22,804 bases of DNA. It comes from Auxenochlorella pyrenoidosa. Lineage: Eukaryota > Chlorophyta > Trebouxiophyceae > Chlorellales > Chlorellaceae. The first letter of the stretch is position 1, and each line of letters starts with the position of its first letter. The notes below the pieces were generated by a model. The model searched no databases. It had not been told where the DNA came from and saw nothing but the letters and a program-made list of their open reading frames with translations. The stretch covers positions 702,813-725,616 of the forward strand of contig KQ481950.1 of NCBI GenBank assembly GCA_001430745.1. The letters are read 5' to 3'. Made by a program: the position numbers and the translations under genes. Below are positions 1 through 9,795 of the stretch, piece by piece.

Positions 1-95
1 CAGCTGGTTTTTTTTTGGCTCTGGGACGGGCTTGCACAGCGCCAGCCCACGCCTCAGCCCACGCCTGCCCGCCCGCCCTGCCCTGGCCCCCGCAG
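1..95 (+). other. Intron of the trehalose-phosphate synthase gene (3' part)
   Basis: The first 95 bases are pyrimidine-rich and end in a good acceptor, CCCCCGCAG, directly before conserved TPS/TPP coding sequence. I read them as the end of an intron. The first few bases (CAGCTG before GTTTTT) could be the very end of an upstream exon, but nothing in the window can confirm this. Confidence 0.6.
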
Positions 96-858
96 GTGGT
101 GCCTGGCCAGACGATTGTGGAGGTCAAGCCGCAGGGCGTGTCCAAGGGCAAGGTGACGGAGCGCATCCTGCACGACGCCTCGGCGGGGGGCGAGCCGCCA
201 GACTTTGTGCTCTGCATCGGCAACGACCGCTCCGGTGGGGCGCGTAGGGGCCATATGAGTGGGTGGCACGGGGGCATCAGGGTGGGCGGGCTGCCCTCGG
301 CCGGCGGCCTGGTCAGCAGCACGGCGCGAGCGCAACATGCACCCCAAGGCCTGCAGCGGGCGGCAGCAGGACGGCATACAGGGCAGCGAGCACGTCGCCC
401 AGATGCTGCTAGTGTGCACACCGGTGCCCCCTGTGGCAAGTCCCTGCGCTGACCGCAACCCCTCGTGGCTGCTCCCTTCTGGCCCCCGCCCCGGCTGGCT
501 GCAGATGAGGACATGTTCACGGTGCGTGCGCTGGGGAATTGGTGCTGTGGGGAACAGGCATGCGTGGAACGAGCAGCCCTTGGAGGCCCGTTGCTGGCGG
601 AGTCCAGCAGTGCGCCGCTCGCCGCTGCCTGTGACCGCCGCCCGGCCCGCCCGCGCCGCGCCCCCGCAGGCCATGGAGAGCATGCAGTTCTCGCCGCACA
701 TGCCGGCCGAGGTGTACGCGTGCACGGTGGGGCAGAAGCCCAGCAAGGCGCCCTTTTACGTCAACGACCCGGCAGACGTGCTGGCCACGCTGAACAAGCT
801 GACAGAGGCGGCCCCTGCGCCCGCCCCCGCGCACTCGCCCTCCGTCTCCTTTGCGTGA
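96..858 (+). CDS. TPS: Trehalose-6-phosphate synthase/phosphatase (class II TPS), C-terminal end, partial
   Basis: Three exons are visible: 96-234, 505-521 and 670-858 (stop TGA 856-858), with phases 1 and 0 at the two joins. They give the last 114 residues. The product begins with an EVKPQGVSKG segment and then FVLCIGNDRSDEDMF, the HAD phosphatase signature of the C-terminal TPP domain. The signature is restored only by joining the exons, because the middle 17-base exon supplies the DEDMFT residues. A Pro/Ala/Ser tail closes the protein. Class II TPS proteins carry an N-terminal glycosyltransferase-20 domain and this phosphatase-like domain; they make trehalose-6-phosphate or act as regulators of it in the cytosol. 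The N-terminal domain lies left of the window, so catalytic competence of the synthase part cannot be judged. The family assignment is firm. Confidence 0.9.
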
Positions 859-1690
859 CCATGCGGGCCGCCCGCCTGCCTGCCGCGCTGCCCCAGCCCG
901 GCCCGGCCCGGGGCTGCTGCGTGGGCCCACGCGGCGAGCACATAGAACGCGCAAGCCACGATGTTGCGCCCCACCACGCCGCATTGCAGTTTTCCCGCCT
1001 CTGCCCGTCTTTACCTGCTCCGTCCCCCTCCCTCCTGCGTCTCCCCCCCGGCCCTCCAATCCCGTCGTTTTCCTGACCGTTGAGCGTTGCTCATGTGCAT
1101 GCACTGCTTTGTGCCCAGGTCCAAGTCAGAACTGAACTGCTCCACACTGATACATGTCAACAGCACTCACCAACCAGGGAGAGCGCGTGCAGGTCTGCAT
1201 CCAGGCCCCACATTGTGCCTTCCAGATCAGCCTGGCAAGGCTGTGACTGACCTGATGCCGGGGGAGGTGTGAAGGACTGATTCATGGCAATAGGGATGCA
1301 GGATGCGGGTCTGGGGCGCGTGATATGCCAGAGGCGCCTGGAAAGTGTGGCTGGATCTGCTGTGTCTAAATCTGGAGTGGATCGAAAGCTTCAGATCATG
1401 CACCTACCGCCCAGAGTGCGTTGGAAGGCAGCAAATGCACTCAGGGCCGGCCAGCAACACATCTGTGCAGGCGTCATGTTTGACTGGGCATATATTCAAC
1501 ACATGGGCAATCCTCCATTCCATGTGCAGTGATCTGGGCAGCACATGCTGGGGCACGCTCCCGCCGAGGACCGCCCAACCCCAGCAAGTCCATCGCTCGT
1601 GACCGCATGCGCTGTGCCGTTTGTGCACACATTTCAGGACGACCACCAGTCTTTCGAACAAGCATTGTAACTGAGCATGTAGCACTGAGT
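859..1690 (+). other. Probable 3' UTR of the TPS gene with TGTAA polyadenylation motif at 1666-1670
   Basis: No convincing coding sequence is present on either strand. A single TGTAA, the usual green-algal polyadenylation motif, lies at 1666-1670. That would make a 3' UTR of about 0.8 kb. The exact end is inferred; no transcript evidence is available. Confidence 0.45.
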
Positions 1691-2093
1691 GACTGGCTGG
1701 CTGCGGCGAGGCAGCCGGCGGGGGCGGCGGCTGGGAACCCGGTCTGCCCACCCCCGGGGCCCTGCGCCGCACAAAATGGTACATTCAGCCTCGTTGTGCT
1801 CTCCGATCGCAAAATGAGCGAGGCGGGGCGCAGTCAGCCGAGGTGGCCTGCATGAACAGGGACAACAGTTTCGCCCTTCTCAACCAGCACCCCATCGCAA
1901 ACACCCCATTGGTCCTTCTGCAACCAGCATCGTTCCTCCCACACACATCGGCCGCCCCAGCGCCCCGCCGCCCCACCCACCTCCCTCGTTGAAGCACAGC
2001 CCAGGCAGCCAGCAGAGCTCGAGCGCCGCTCTTCTCCGCCGCGGTTGGTCAAGCTGGAGACCTCTAATCCCCATTGCCTGACCCAGACGCCCA
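1691..2093 (+). promoter_or_regulatory. Promoter and 5' leader of the AdoMetDC-ODC gene
   Basis: This stretch lies between the probable TPS polyadenylation motif and the leader-peptide ATG at 2094. There is no ATG between 1855 and 2093; the nearest upstream ones are at 1852 and 1814. If transcription starts after about 1855, the leader-peptide ATG is the first AUG of the mRNA. The tiny uORF of two or three codons that overlaps the leader ORF start in many land plants is not seen here. No clear TATA box was found. Confidence 0.4.
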
Positions 2094-2464
2094 ATGAAAC
2101 AGAGCAGCAGTAGTAGCCGGACGAGCCAGAAGAATAGGATTCAGGAGCCCCCGCTCCCCCCCATCGCCGAGGAGCTCCGTCCTTGGGTGGTGGCCAAGTT
2201 CTCCGCGGGCTACTGCGACGTGAGTGGGGCTGCATGGCGGGGCGGCCCACCTTGCATGACCTGTCGGCCTCTGCTGTCTCCTCATGCCTTCCCGAGCCTG
2301 TATTCGGTCTCGGGCGGGATTGTTCGATCAATGCACGGCCGGCGAGGCCCTGTTGTGGTGGTGTGCCGCCCGCCGGCCGCCGGCCGCCAGCGTCGCGCCC
2401 ACCCCCCTCCCTGCTTGCTGTGCCGTCCTGCCCTGCCCTGCAGTGCGTGAAGAAGCCATCCTAG
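2094..2464 (+). CDS. AdoMetDC leader peptide (conserved upstream ORF, spliced, 48 aa)
   Basis: Two exons, 2094-2219 and 2444-2464, join in phase 0 (donor GAC|GTGAGT, acceptor CCCTGCAG|TGC). They give a 48-residue peptide with an in-frame stop at 2079 just upstream. It has a Ser-rich N-terminus (MKQSSSSSRTS), a middle PLPPIAEELRP, and ends KFSAGYCDCVKKPS. Plant AdoMetDC mRNAs carry a conserved uORF of about 50 codons with the same plan: poly-Ser start, PLGYSIEDVRP-like middle and an end close to YSNCVRKPS. The match of order, length and C-terminus is compelling. In plants this peptide mediates polyamine-dependent repression of the downstream ORF. The stop lies 169 bases before the main ATG, with no ATG in between, which suits re-initiation. 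The intron falls just before the last six codons. Confidence 0.9.
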
Positions 2465-2633
2465 CGGGCCACGAGTGACCGGGTCCCCAGCAGTGTGTCA
2501 GCGCGTGACACTGCACTCTACTATTAGCAGCGCAGCAGCCGCTTCCTAGTTCGCAGCAGCACCCCCGCCCGCCCCCTCCACACCGCCCCCCGCCGCCGTC
2601 GCCGCCCTCCCGCCGCACCAGCAAGCAGCCACC
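2465..2633 (+). promoter_or_regulatory. Spacer between leader ORF and main ORF of the AdoMetDC-ODC mRNA
   Basis: The 169 bases contain no ATG on the + strand and are C-rich over the last 80 bases. The spacer ends with GCCACC directly before ATG 2634, a strong initiation context. These properties fit a spacer over which ribosomes leaving the leader ORF resume scanning and re-initiate. Confidence 0.55.
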
Positions 2634-5600
2634 ATGACCGGCGCGGCCCCTGACGTCTTCCCCTGCCCCGTGTTTGAGGGCAGCGAGAAGCGCATCTCCG
2701 TAACCTTTTCAGCCGTAGCAGGCGCTAGCAACCCCCCGCCCGCGGCAGGGCTCCGCACCCTGTCCCGCACCCAACTGGACGAGATGCTCGACCTGGCAGC
2801 CTGCCAGATCGTGTCCTCCCGCTCCAACGAGCACTTTGACGCGTACGTGCTGTCAGAGTCCTCGCTCTTTGTCTACCCAGGTGCGTGGGTAGCCCAGGCG
2901 CGCAGGCCGGGCGGGTGCTTGTCGCTTTCGCCGGGCTGGGGAAGCGCCGTGGCTGTACAAAAAAAAGGGAGAGCGCTGCCATGGAGGGCGCAGATGCAGC
3001 GCAGCGGTGCAGGGAGCTTCGCGGGTGCTGCCCAGGGAGGTGCAGCGCCTGCGGGCGGGGCAGCTTCCCGTCGCGCCAGCATGCGCGGGCAGCGGCGTGC
3101 TGCAGGCCCCCCCCGCGCGCCTGGGGCACGTTTCCCGCCTGCTTCTGCGTGCCGCCTCCGCCCTGACCACGCCGCTGCTGCTTGCCCTCCCACCTCCTGC
3201 AGACCGCCTCGTGCTCAAGACGTGCGGCACCACCAAGCTGCTCAGCTGCGTGCCTTTCATGTGCCAGCTGGCGGCCGGCATCGGCATGGCCCCCGCCCGC
3301 GTCAAGTACACGCGCGCCTCCTTCCTCTTCCCGGAGCAGCAGCCCGCGCCGCACACCTCCTTTGAGCAGGTGCGCGCGGGGGCTGGGCCGGCAGCCGGTG
3401 GCTGGGTGGCCCGTCGGCGGCCGTCTGACGCCTCATGAAGCTGCTGCAGGCGCAGCAGATCCCCAACCATCGACAGCGCCAGGCCAGGTGCCAGCCTTGC
3501 ATGCAGCCGCCCGTGGCTGCCCACGGCTGGCCTGTGGACCTTCCTCCACACGCTCTGCTTCCCCCCTGGCCGGCCTGCTTGGCAGGAGTGCGACACGCTC
3601 AAGGCCGCGTTCAAGGGCCTGGGCTCCACCTCTGCCTACGTGCTGGGCGACGGCCTCAACGGCCTGCAGTGGCACGTGTTTGTGGCAGGCAAGCGCGGGG
3701 CAGCCAAACGGGGCAGCACCGCGGCTGCGGTGCTTGCATCATGACTGCGCCGAGACACGTGCCGCCCTGCGCTGCCTGCAGCCGCGCGTGCCGCCGCGCA
3801 TGCTGCGCAGTCCCGCCGCTGCTTCGCGCCCGCCTCGCCATGCTGTCGTCGCTGCCCTGCCCTGCCTGCAGGCGCCGAGGCGGCCCATTCTACCTCTGAG
3901 CGTCCGCTGTACACCCTGGAGGTGTGCATGACGGGGCTGTCCCCCGCCAAGGCCGCCCAGTTCTTCCGCTCGGCAGACTACGTGTCGGCGCAGCACACCA
4001 CTCGATCCTCGGGCATCCAGGCGCTCGTGCCCGGCGCAGGTGCGGGCGCATGCACATCCTGCCAGGCCGGGGGTCTTGCCGCGGGCAGGGGCGGTGTTGA
4101 GAGCCGCTGTTTCGTGAGCACGCCCTGCTGCGGCACATGCGCGGGGCAGCCCATGCCTCACGGCCCTGCTGCGTCTCGCTCTGGCCAACCCCCGACGTGT
4201 TTGCCGCCTCCCCGCCTCCCCGTCCGCAGACATCGATGACTACGTGTTTGAGCCCTGCGGCTACTCGATGAACGGTGTGGAGGACGCTGTGTTCTCCACC
4301 ATCCACATCACTCCTGAGGTGGGCCCCTCTCACGATGCACGCTTGCATCGTGGCACTCAGCAGTGGCAAGGAGAGCAGACGGCCAGCGTTGGCGCTGCAT
4401 CCGCCGGCCGCGCATGGCGTCAGCAGCTTTTTGCCTGCCTCGGTAACCAGCTCGCGCCTTGCTGCTGCCTCTCCCTGCAGGATGGCTTCTCCTATGCCTC
4501 CTTTGAGCTGTGCGGCTACTCGCCCGACTCAGTCAACGCAGGTGGGGCCCGGCCCTGCGCCGTGCCTGCGTGTTTGGATACTCGATTGTATTTTCTGGAA
4601 ACCCGGTCTGCAGACCAGAGCTAGAGTGCTGGCCGCTGGCAGCCAGCCAAGTGGATGTACCTGCCGTGCAAGGCTGGCCCCACTGCCGCCTGCTCTTGCG
4701 CCTGAACCCCAACCCTGGTCATCTCACCGCGCCCCCTCGTTGCCCCACCCTCCGCTGCAGCCGAGCTGGTGGCCAAGGTGTCGGACGTCTTCCAGCCGCG
4801 CAACCTGTCGGTGGCGCTGTCCACCGACACCGCGGCGCCCGGCACCAGCTGCGCCGCGGCCGCCTGGGGCGCCGCCTTTGCGGGCCCGCTGGGCTACGCC
4901 TGCCACTCCGCGTCGTACCAGGAGATGAAGTGCGGCGGCTGCGTGGCCTATTTCGTTATGGAGCAGGGCAGCGGCAGTGCGCCCGGCTCCGGCCCCGGCT
5001 CGCCCGTGCGCGGCGCCGGCAAGCGCGCCCCCGCCTCTGACTCCGACTCCGGCTCCCCCCGCGCCGTCATCAAGCACTTCCCCTCCTTCTCCGGCACCAT
5101 CGCCGGCTCCATGGCCTCGGCCTCGGTGCTGGCCGACATGGACCTGCTTGGCATGGGCTCCGACAACGCCTCTGACAACTCTTCGGTGCGCGCTTAGGCG
5201 GGGTGCATGCCTGCCGGCTGAGCAAGGGCTGAGCACGTGTGGTAGCGATAGCAGCATGCAGGCCCCGCTTGGGCTTGCCCGCCGCCAGCCGTGGCGCCTG
5301 CTGCCGCTCCCCCCTGAAAGCGATGGGGTGCGGCCAGGCAGGGGCCAGCCCGGCCAGGCAGGGCTCTCTCTGCTGCACCGTGCTGCCGCTCCTGCGACGT
5401 GCCCTGACCCCTGCTGCTGCTGGGCTGTCCCTGCAGGTGCGCAACGGGCTGTGCAACAGCCTGCTGATCGACCCCTCCGACATGGGCGTGGAGGATGTGC
5501 TGGCCCTGCACGGCGCCGCCCACCTGGCGCGGGTGAGCGCGCGCCGCTTGCCGCGCCCCTGCAGAGCAATGCCAACGCGCATGCCCGGCTGCACAAGCAG

Positions 5601-8554
5601 CAGTTGCAGCAGTGGCAGCACTCTTGGCAGCTGTGGTACACCCCTGCCTTGTGCTGCCAGCCGCCCTCCCAGGCCTGCTGCCGATCACACTTGTGACCGC
5701 CTGATTGCTGCAGGGCAACGCCGCGGCCATTGACGAGTATGCCCGCAAGCTCATTGCCGACCACTCCCTCGAGGTCAGCGCCCGCAGCATGCCAGCCACC
5801 CTGGAGGAAAAACAGTGCTGCTCTCCCGCTGGTCTGTCCTGCCCGCCTGCATGATCGCATGGGCAGGCCCCCAAAGTGCTCAGCCCTCGTGGCAGTGGCG
5901 CGCACGCGCCCTCTTTGCCACTGACGGCCATGGACCTGCGGCATGTCTCAGCCCTCACCCCCGCCCCCCACTCGTCTGCAGGACAACTTCTTCGTGGTGG
6001 ACCTGGGCGCCCTGCAGCGCCTGTACCGCGCCTGGGGCGAGGCCATGCCCCGCGTGCACCCCTTCTACGCGGTCAAGTGCAACCCCGACGTGGGCGTGCT
6101 GGCCACGCTGGCCGCGCTGGGCGCCGGCTTTGACTGCGCCAGCGAGGCCGAGATCCGCGTGGTGAGGCCTGGCTTGGGCTGAGGCGCACACCCCCCCTGC
6201 CTTCTGTGGGCCACAGCCGAGGCGGCGCGAGGTTCTGGTTGCCCTCTCCCACCTGCCTCTCCTGTGCTGTATGAAAGTAAGCACGCGTGGTGCGCATTCG
6301 CTGTGCCGGCCGCTGCATGCCCACCCCAACTCAACCCCACCCCCACGCTGCAGGTCTCCTCGCTGGGCGTGTCCCCCGACCGCATCGTGTTTGCCAACCC
6401 CTGCAAGCGGCCGCGCGACCTGCGCTGCGCCGCCGACGCCGGCGTGGAGCTCACCACCTTTGACACCGAGGCCGAGCTGGCCAAGCTGGGCCGCTTTGCG
6501 CCCGGGGCGCGCGCGCTGCTGCGCATCCGCGCCGACGACCCGAGCGCGCGCTGCCAGCTGGGCAACAAGTGAGAGGGCCGCCTGCCCGTGGGCGCAGCAG
6601 CGGGGCCTGGGGGTGGGCGTCAGATGCACTGCATCCGCACATTGGCCCCGGGCTTCCCGCCCATCGTCGCGAGCGATGAGGCCGCCCGCCCGGCCCAGCA
6701 GGCCGCCGCTGTCTCCCAGCAAGCTGAGCCTCCTGCTGCCCCCCTCCCACGCACACCCCTGCCCCGGCAGGTACGGCGCCGAGATTCATGAGTGGGAGCC
6801 GCTCCTGGAGGCGGCGCGCTCCATGGGTGTCGAGGTTGTGGGCGTCGCCTTCCACGTGGGCTCCGGCGCCACCAACCCCGCCGCCTTCTCGCACGCCATT
6901 GAGCTGGCGCGCCGCGCCTGGGACCTGGCCGTCGCCCACGGCTTCGACATGAAGGTGGGGCTCTTAGGGAGGGGATTTGGGGGCTCGGGTTGGGGCTTTG
7001 AGCCTTGTGAATGGGCGCGTTGCGGCTTGCCTTGCTTGGCAGAGCGCACAGCCTTGCCACCCGTCGCTGGCGGCGTTTGCAACGCATGCGGTGCTGCCTC
7101 TGCTAGCTCACCCCCTGCTCCCCTGCCCTCCCCGCCCACCCGTCAGGTCCTGGACATTGGCGGCGGCTTCTGCGGCGGCCGCTTTGGCCGCGACGGCCGC
7201 GTCGACCTCGGCGGAGTGCCCGAGGCCGTCAACTCGGCGCTGGCCGCTCACTTCCCCGAGGATGGTGAGCTGCGCCTTCCACTGCTACCTGCAGCCCCAG
7301 GCTCACCCGCTTGACGCCTCCTGCCATGCCTGCCAGGCGACTTGCCTGGCCCCCTATCCTGCCCAAGCAAAGTCAATTAACTGACTAATGCTCTGGGGCC
7401 CTCCCGCCCCCCTGCAGGCTCGCTGCGCGTCATCGCCGAGCCCGGCCGCTTCTTCGCCGAGTCAATCGCCACCATGGGCTGCCTGGTCTATGGCCGGCGT
7501 GTGCGCGTGGAGCCGGGCGCGCTGGCGGGGGCAGAGGTGCCCGCGGCGCGCGCCCCCGGCGCACTGCCCATGCGCCGCCGCGTGCACTCCTGCCGCCGCC
7601 TGGCCGCCTTTGTGGAGGAGCTGGCAGAGGCGGAGCACGAGGTGCTGGGCTACGACTACTGGGTGAGGGGGTGGGGGACGGGGCTGGTCACAGAAATAAG
7701 CGCAGGCTGCAGCTCAGTGTGCCGACCTGGTGTGTGTGCAGTGGTCGCTCCGCTGATAACAAAGTGGGCCTGCAGAGCAGTTTCAGCGCCAGCGCTGCGC
7801 TGCTCTCCCAGCCAGCCTGCCAGCATACCTCCTGACGTGCCCTTGCCATGCTGTCCCCGCTGCCCGCAGGTCACCGACGGCCTGTACGGCTCCATGAACA
7901 GCGTGCTGTACGACCACGCCACGCTGGCAGCCAGGTCAGCACCCCGGCTAGCTATTTGATCATCAGACCGCTTGTTTGGACCAACCGCCCACCTGGTGGT
8001 GCCGCCGCTGTGCTCGTGCCGCCCTGCGCTGCGCGCCGCCGGCTGACTGCCCGGTTGGCCTCCCCGGTCTACCTCCCGACATGCACGCTGGGTTCCGCTC
8101 ACCCTCTGCAGGCCCCTGCTGTCCGACGGCGCGCCCGCCCCCGCCGACACCTACCCCTCCACCGTGTTTGGCCCCACCTGCGACGGTGAGCGCTGAGCAG
8201 CACGCAACGTTGCCCGCGCCTGCTGCGGAGCCAATCCCAGTCACAGCCCTCCCTGCTGCCTGTGCGGCGCCCCCGTATACAGCCAGCCTGTCAAGTGTAG
8301 AGCCCACCCGTATTGTTCCCACCTCCCCCTACGAACCCCTGCCCACCCTCCCTCATTCGCCCCCCCCCCCCCCCCCCCCCCTCGCCGCAGGCCTGGACAC
8401 CCTGCTCACCGACTACCAGCTGCCCGAGCTGCAGGTCGGCGACTGGCTGCTGTTCCCCTCCATGGGCGCCTACACCCTGTGCGGCGCGTCCAAGTTCAAT
8501 GGCATCGACGCCACCGCCGCCGCCACCTTCTACGTCTGCTCCCACCAGCCCTGA
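2634..8554 (+). CDS. AdoMetDC-ODC: Bifunctional S-adenosylmethionine decarboxylase-ornithine decarboxylase fusion (886 aa)
   Basis: Exons: 2634-2880, 3203-3369, 3586-3688, 3872-4039, 4230-4318, 4481-4541, 4761-5185, 5437-5532, 5714-5773, 5982-6161, 6354-6568, 6771-6954, 7147-7264, 7418-7662, 7870-7934, 8112-8185, 8391-8554. All phases agree (2661 bases). The AdoMetDC part (1-347) has FEGSEKR (15-21), the LSESSLFV self-cleavage site with the pyruvoyl Ser at 76, KTCGTT with Cys90, CGYSMNG with Ser241, and STIHITPE with His254. A Gly/Ser/Pro/Asp-rich hinge (about 348-420) leads into ODC, which has YAVKCN with PLP Lys504, [14 protein letters not shown] with His632, DIGGGF, EPGRFF with Glu712, TDGLYGS with Asp789, GPTCDG with Cys831/Asp832, and GDWLLF...MGAYT with Tyr860. 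Both active sites look complete. AdoMetDC makes decarboxylated AdoMet and ODC makes putrescine. Intron 3 is GC-AG. The fusion rests on the phase-0 intron 5186-5436. If that intron is retained, AdoMetDC stops at 5197 and ODC could start at ATG 5323. Confidence 0.8.
5186..5436 (+). other. Decision intron joining AdoMetDC to ODC
   Basis: The donor is TCG|GTGCGC and the acceptor CTGTCCCTGCAG|GTG, both of the types used elsewhere in this gene. The join is phase 0 and the length of 251 bases is like its neighbours (153-322). Unspliced, the AdoMetDC frame adds Val-Arg-Ala and stops at 5195-5197, giving a 423-residue stand-alone AdoMetDC. Inside the intron an ATG at 5323 is open and in frame with the ODC exon, so an unspliced mRNA could also encode ODC as a second cistron 125 bases downstream. 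No TGTAA motif is present here. Confidence 0.7.
8360..8381 (+). repeat. 22-base C homopolymer before the last ODC exon
   Basis: An uninterrupted run of 22 C lies nine bases before exon 17 of the fusion gene and serves as the polypyrimidine tract of the last intron. Its length may vary between assemblies because homopolymers sequence poorly. Confidence 0.9.
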
Positions 8555-9760
8555 AGGGCGCGGGCCCAGCCCCATGCAGCACCCGCCAAGCGGGCTGCAC
8601 AAAAGCAGAACGCCACAACAAACAACAACCTGGAGACACCTGTGCTTGGAGCTTGGAGACTCTCGGGGTCTGCGTCCCCGCAGCCCGCAACCACCCGGCG
8701 GTGCCTGAGCCTTGCTGCTCGGCACCGGCCGATCCGAGGCAGCGCAGCGTCGCTGCCCCCCACCTGTGGGCAGTGCTGCGCGCGGCATTGCGGGTGCCGC
8801 GCGCGCCCGCCCTGGGGCGCCGCTGCCGCGTGAGAGTTGGCCGCGAATGGCTTGCCTGCGGGGGCAAGCCCTGCGCCGCTCACCCGCTGCCTCCTAGAGC
8901 CCTGGTCGACCCCCTTGAACGACCGGGCAGCCGCCGTGTCGCGCTTCGCCTGCCGCGGCACGGCCGGCTCTCCTTTTAAGCCAGTATGGCTGCATGCCAC
9001 CCCACTTGCCGAGTGCGGCCTGCGGGCTTTCCAGCCTGCAACCCTCCCGCTGCCGCGCCCCTTCGCCTGCCTGGGGCCTCTTGTCCAGCGCTTCGCGCCA
9101 GGTCGTGCTGTCGCTGCGTGCGCTGGCGCTGCCCATGTGGCGGCGAGGGGCCGCTGCGGCGTGGTTGAGCCGCCTCCTGGGGGGATGTTGCGCCCCCTGC
9201 TGCCAGCTGAAATCGTCGCTGATGCGCCACCTCCGCTGCCCCTCCCAATTTTGCGCATCCTTTACAACCTAGCCTTTCATATACTGCCTGCCCTACCGTT
9301 CAACACTGCAGACTGTTTGTTCCTGCCAGTTTTACCTTGAGAGCAGGGGCCCCGCCCCTTGCTGGTGCGTCCACTCGGCAGGCGACAAACCCACACCCTA
9401 GCGCGGGCGGCACCCCTCGTGCCACATCCCTCATTGCCCCTCCCGTTCCCCAACTCCCCCACTTCCCCAACCACCCCCTCCCTTAAGAAGCCCCTGGCAG
9501 TACCCTGAAAGGGTTCTGCTGCCTCTTGAAGAAGCTGCTGCCTCAGTGACACGCGCCCCTCTGGGGGCCCCTCGCCCCTCTGCTTGCGCTCACCCTTCCC
9601 CCACGCTACCCTCTGCCCACCGTGTCGCGCTCGGTTTTCCTTTTTCCCTCGCGCCTGCACGCCCTCGCATGCTGCGCCTCCCCTGTGTGACCCCTGGTCT
9701 CTGCTTAGCGCACCCTGATGAACATTGAAAAGGCACCCGCCAGCATGTGATGTAATCATC
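8555..9760 (+). other. Probable 3' UTR of AdoMetDC-ODC with TGTAA at 9751-9755
   Basis: The first TGTAA after the ODC stop is at 9751-9755, giving a long 3' UTR of about 1.2 kb. Open frames occur here (for example 8837-9340) but have no recognisable content. No splice-linked coding sequence was found on either strand. Confidence 0.5.
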
Positions 9761-9770
9761 ATAGATAACC

Positions 9771-9789
9771 ATCATAGTTAAACTATGAT
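9771..9789. repeat. Perfect AT-rich palindrome (9-base arms)
   Basis: ATCATAGTT-A-AACTATGAT forms a perfect inverted repeat with a one-base centre. It is embedded in an AT-rich island (about 9750-9795) within otherwise very GC-rich DNA, directly after the probable polyadenylation motif of the fusion gene. It could be a binding site or a termination-associated structure; the function is unknown. Confidence 0.7.
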
Positions 9790-9795
9790 TTATGG

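Noticed and set aside
54..746. 230-codon minus frame over the TPS exons
   Set aside because: It is antisense shadow of genuine TPS/TPP coding exons and introns.
5239..5733. Stand-alone ODC gene starting in the AdoMetDC-ODC intron, with its own promoter
   Set aside because: Only 125 bases separate the AdoMetDC stop (5197) from ATG 5323, too little for a 3' end and a promoter, and there is no TGTAA. The first 38 codons do not resemble ODC. It is kept only as a dicistronic alternative.
8837..9340. 167-codon open frame after the ODC stop
   Set aside because: No domain, Ala/Pro-biased composition typical of chance frames in GC-rich DNA, and no splice partners. It lies inside the probable 3' UTR.
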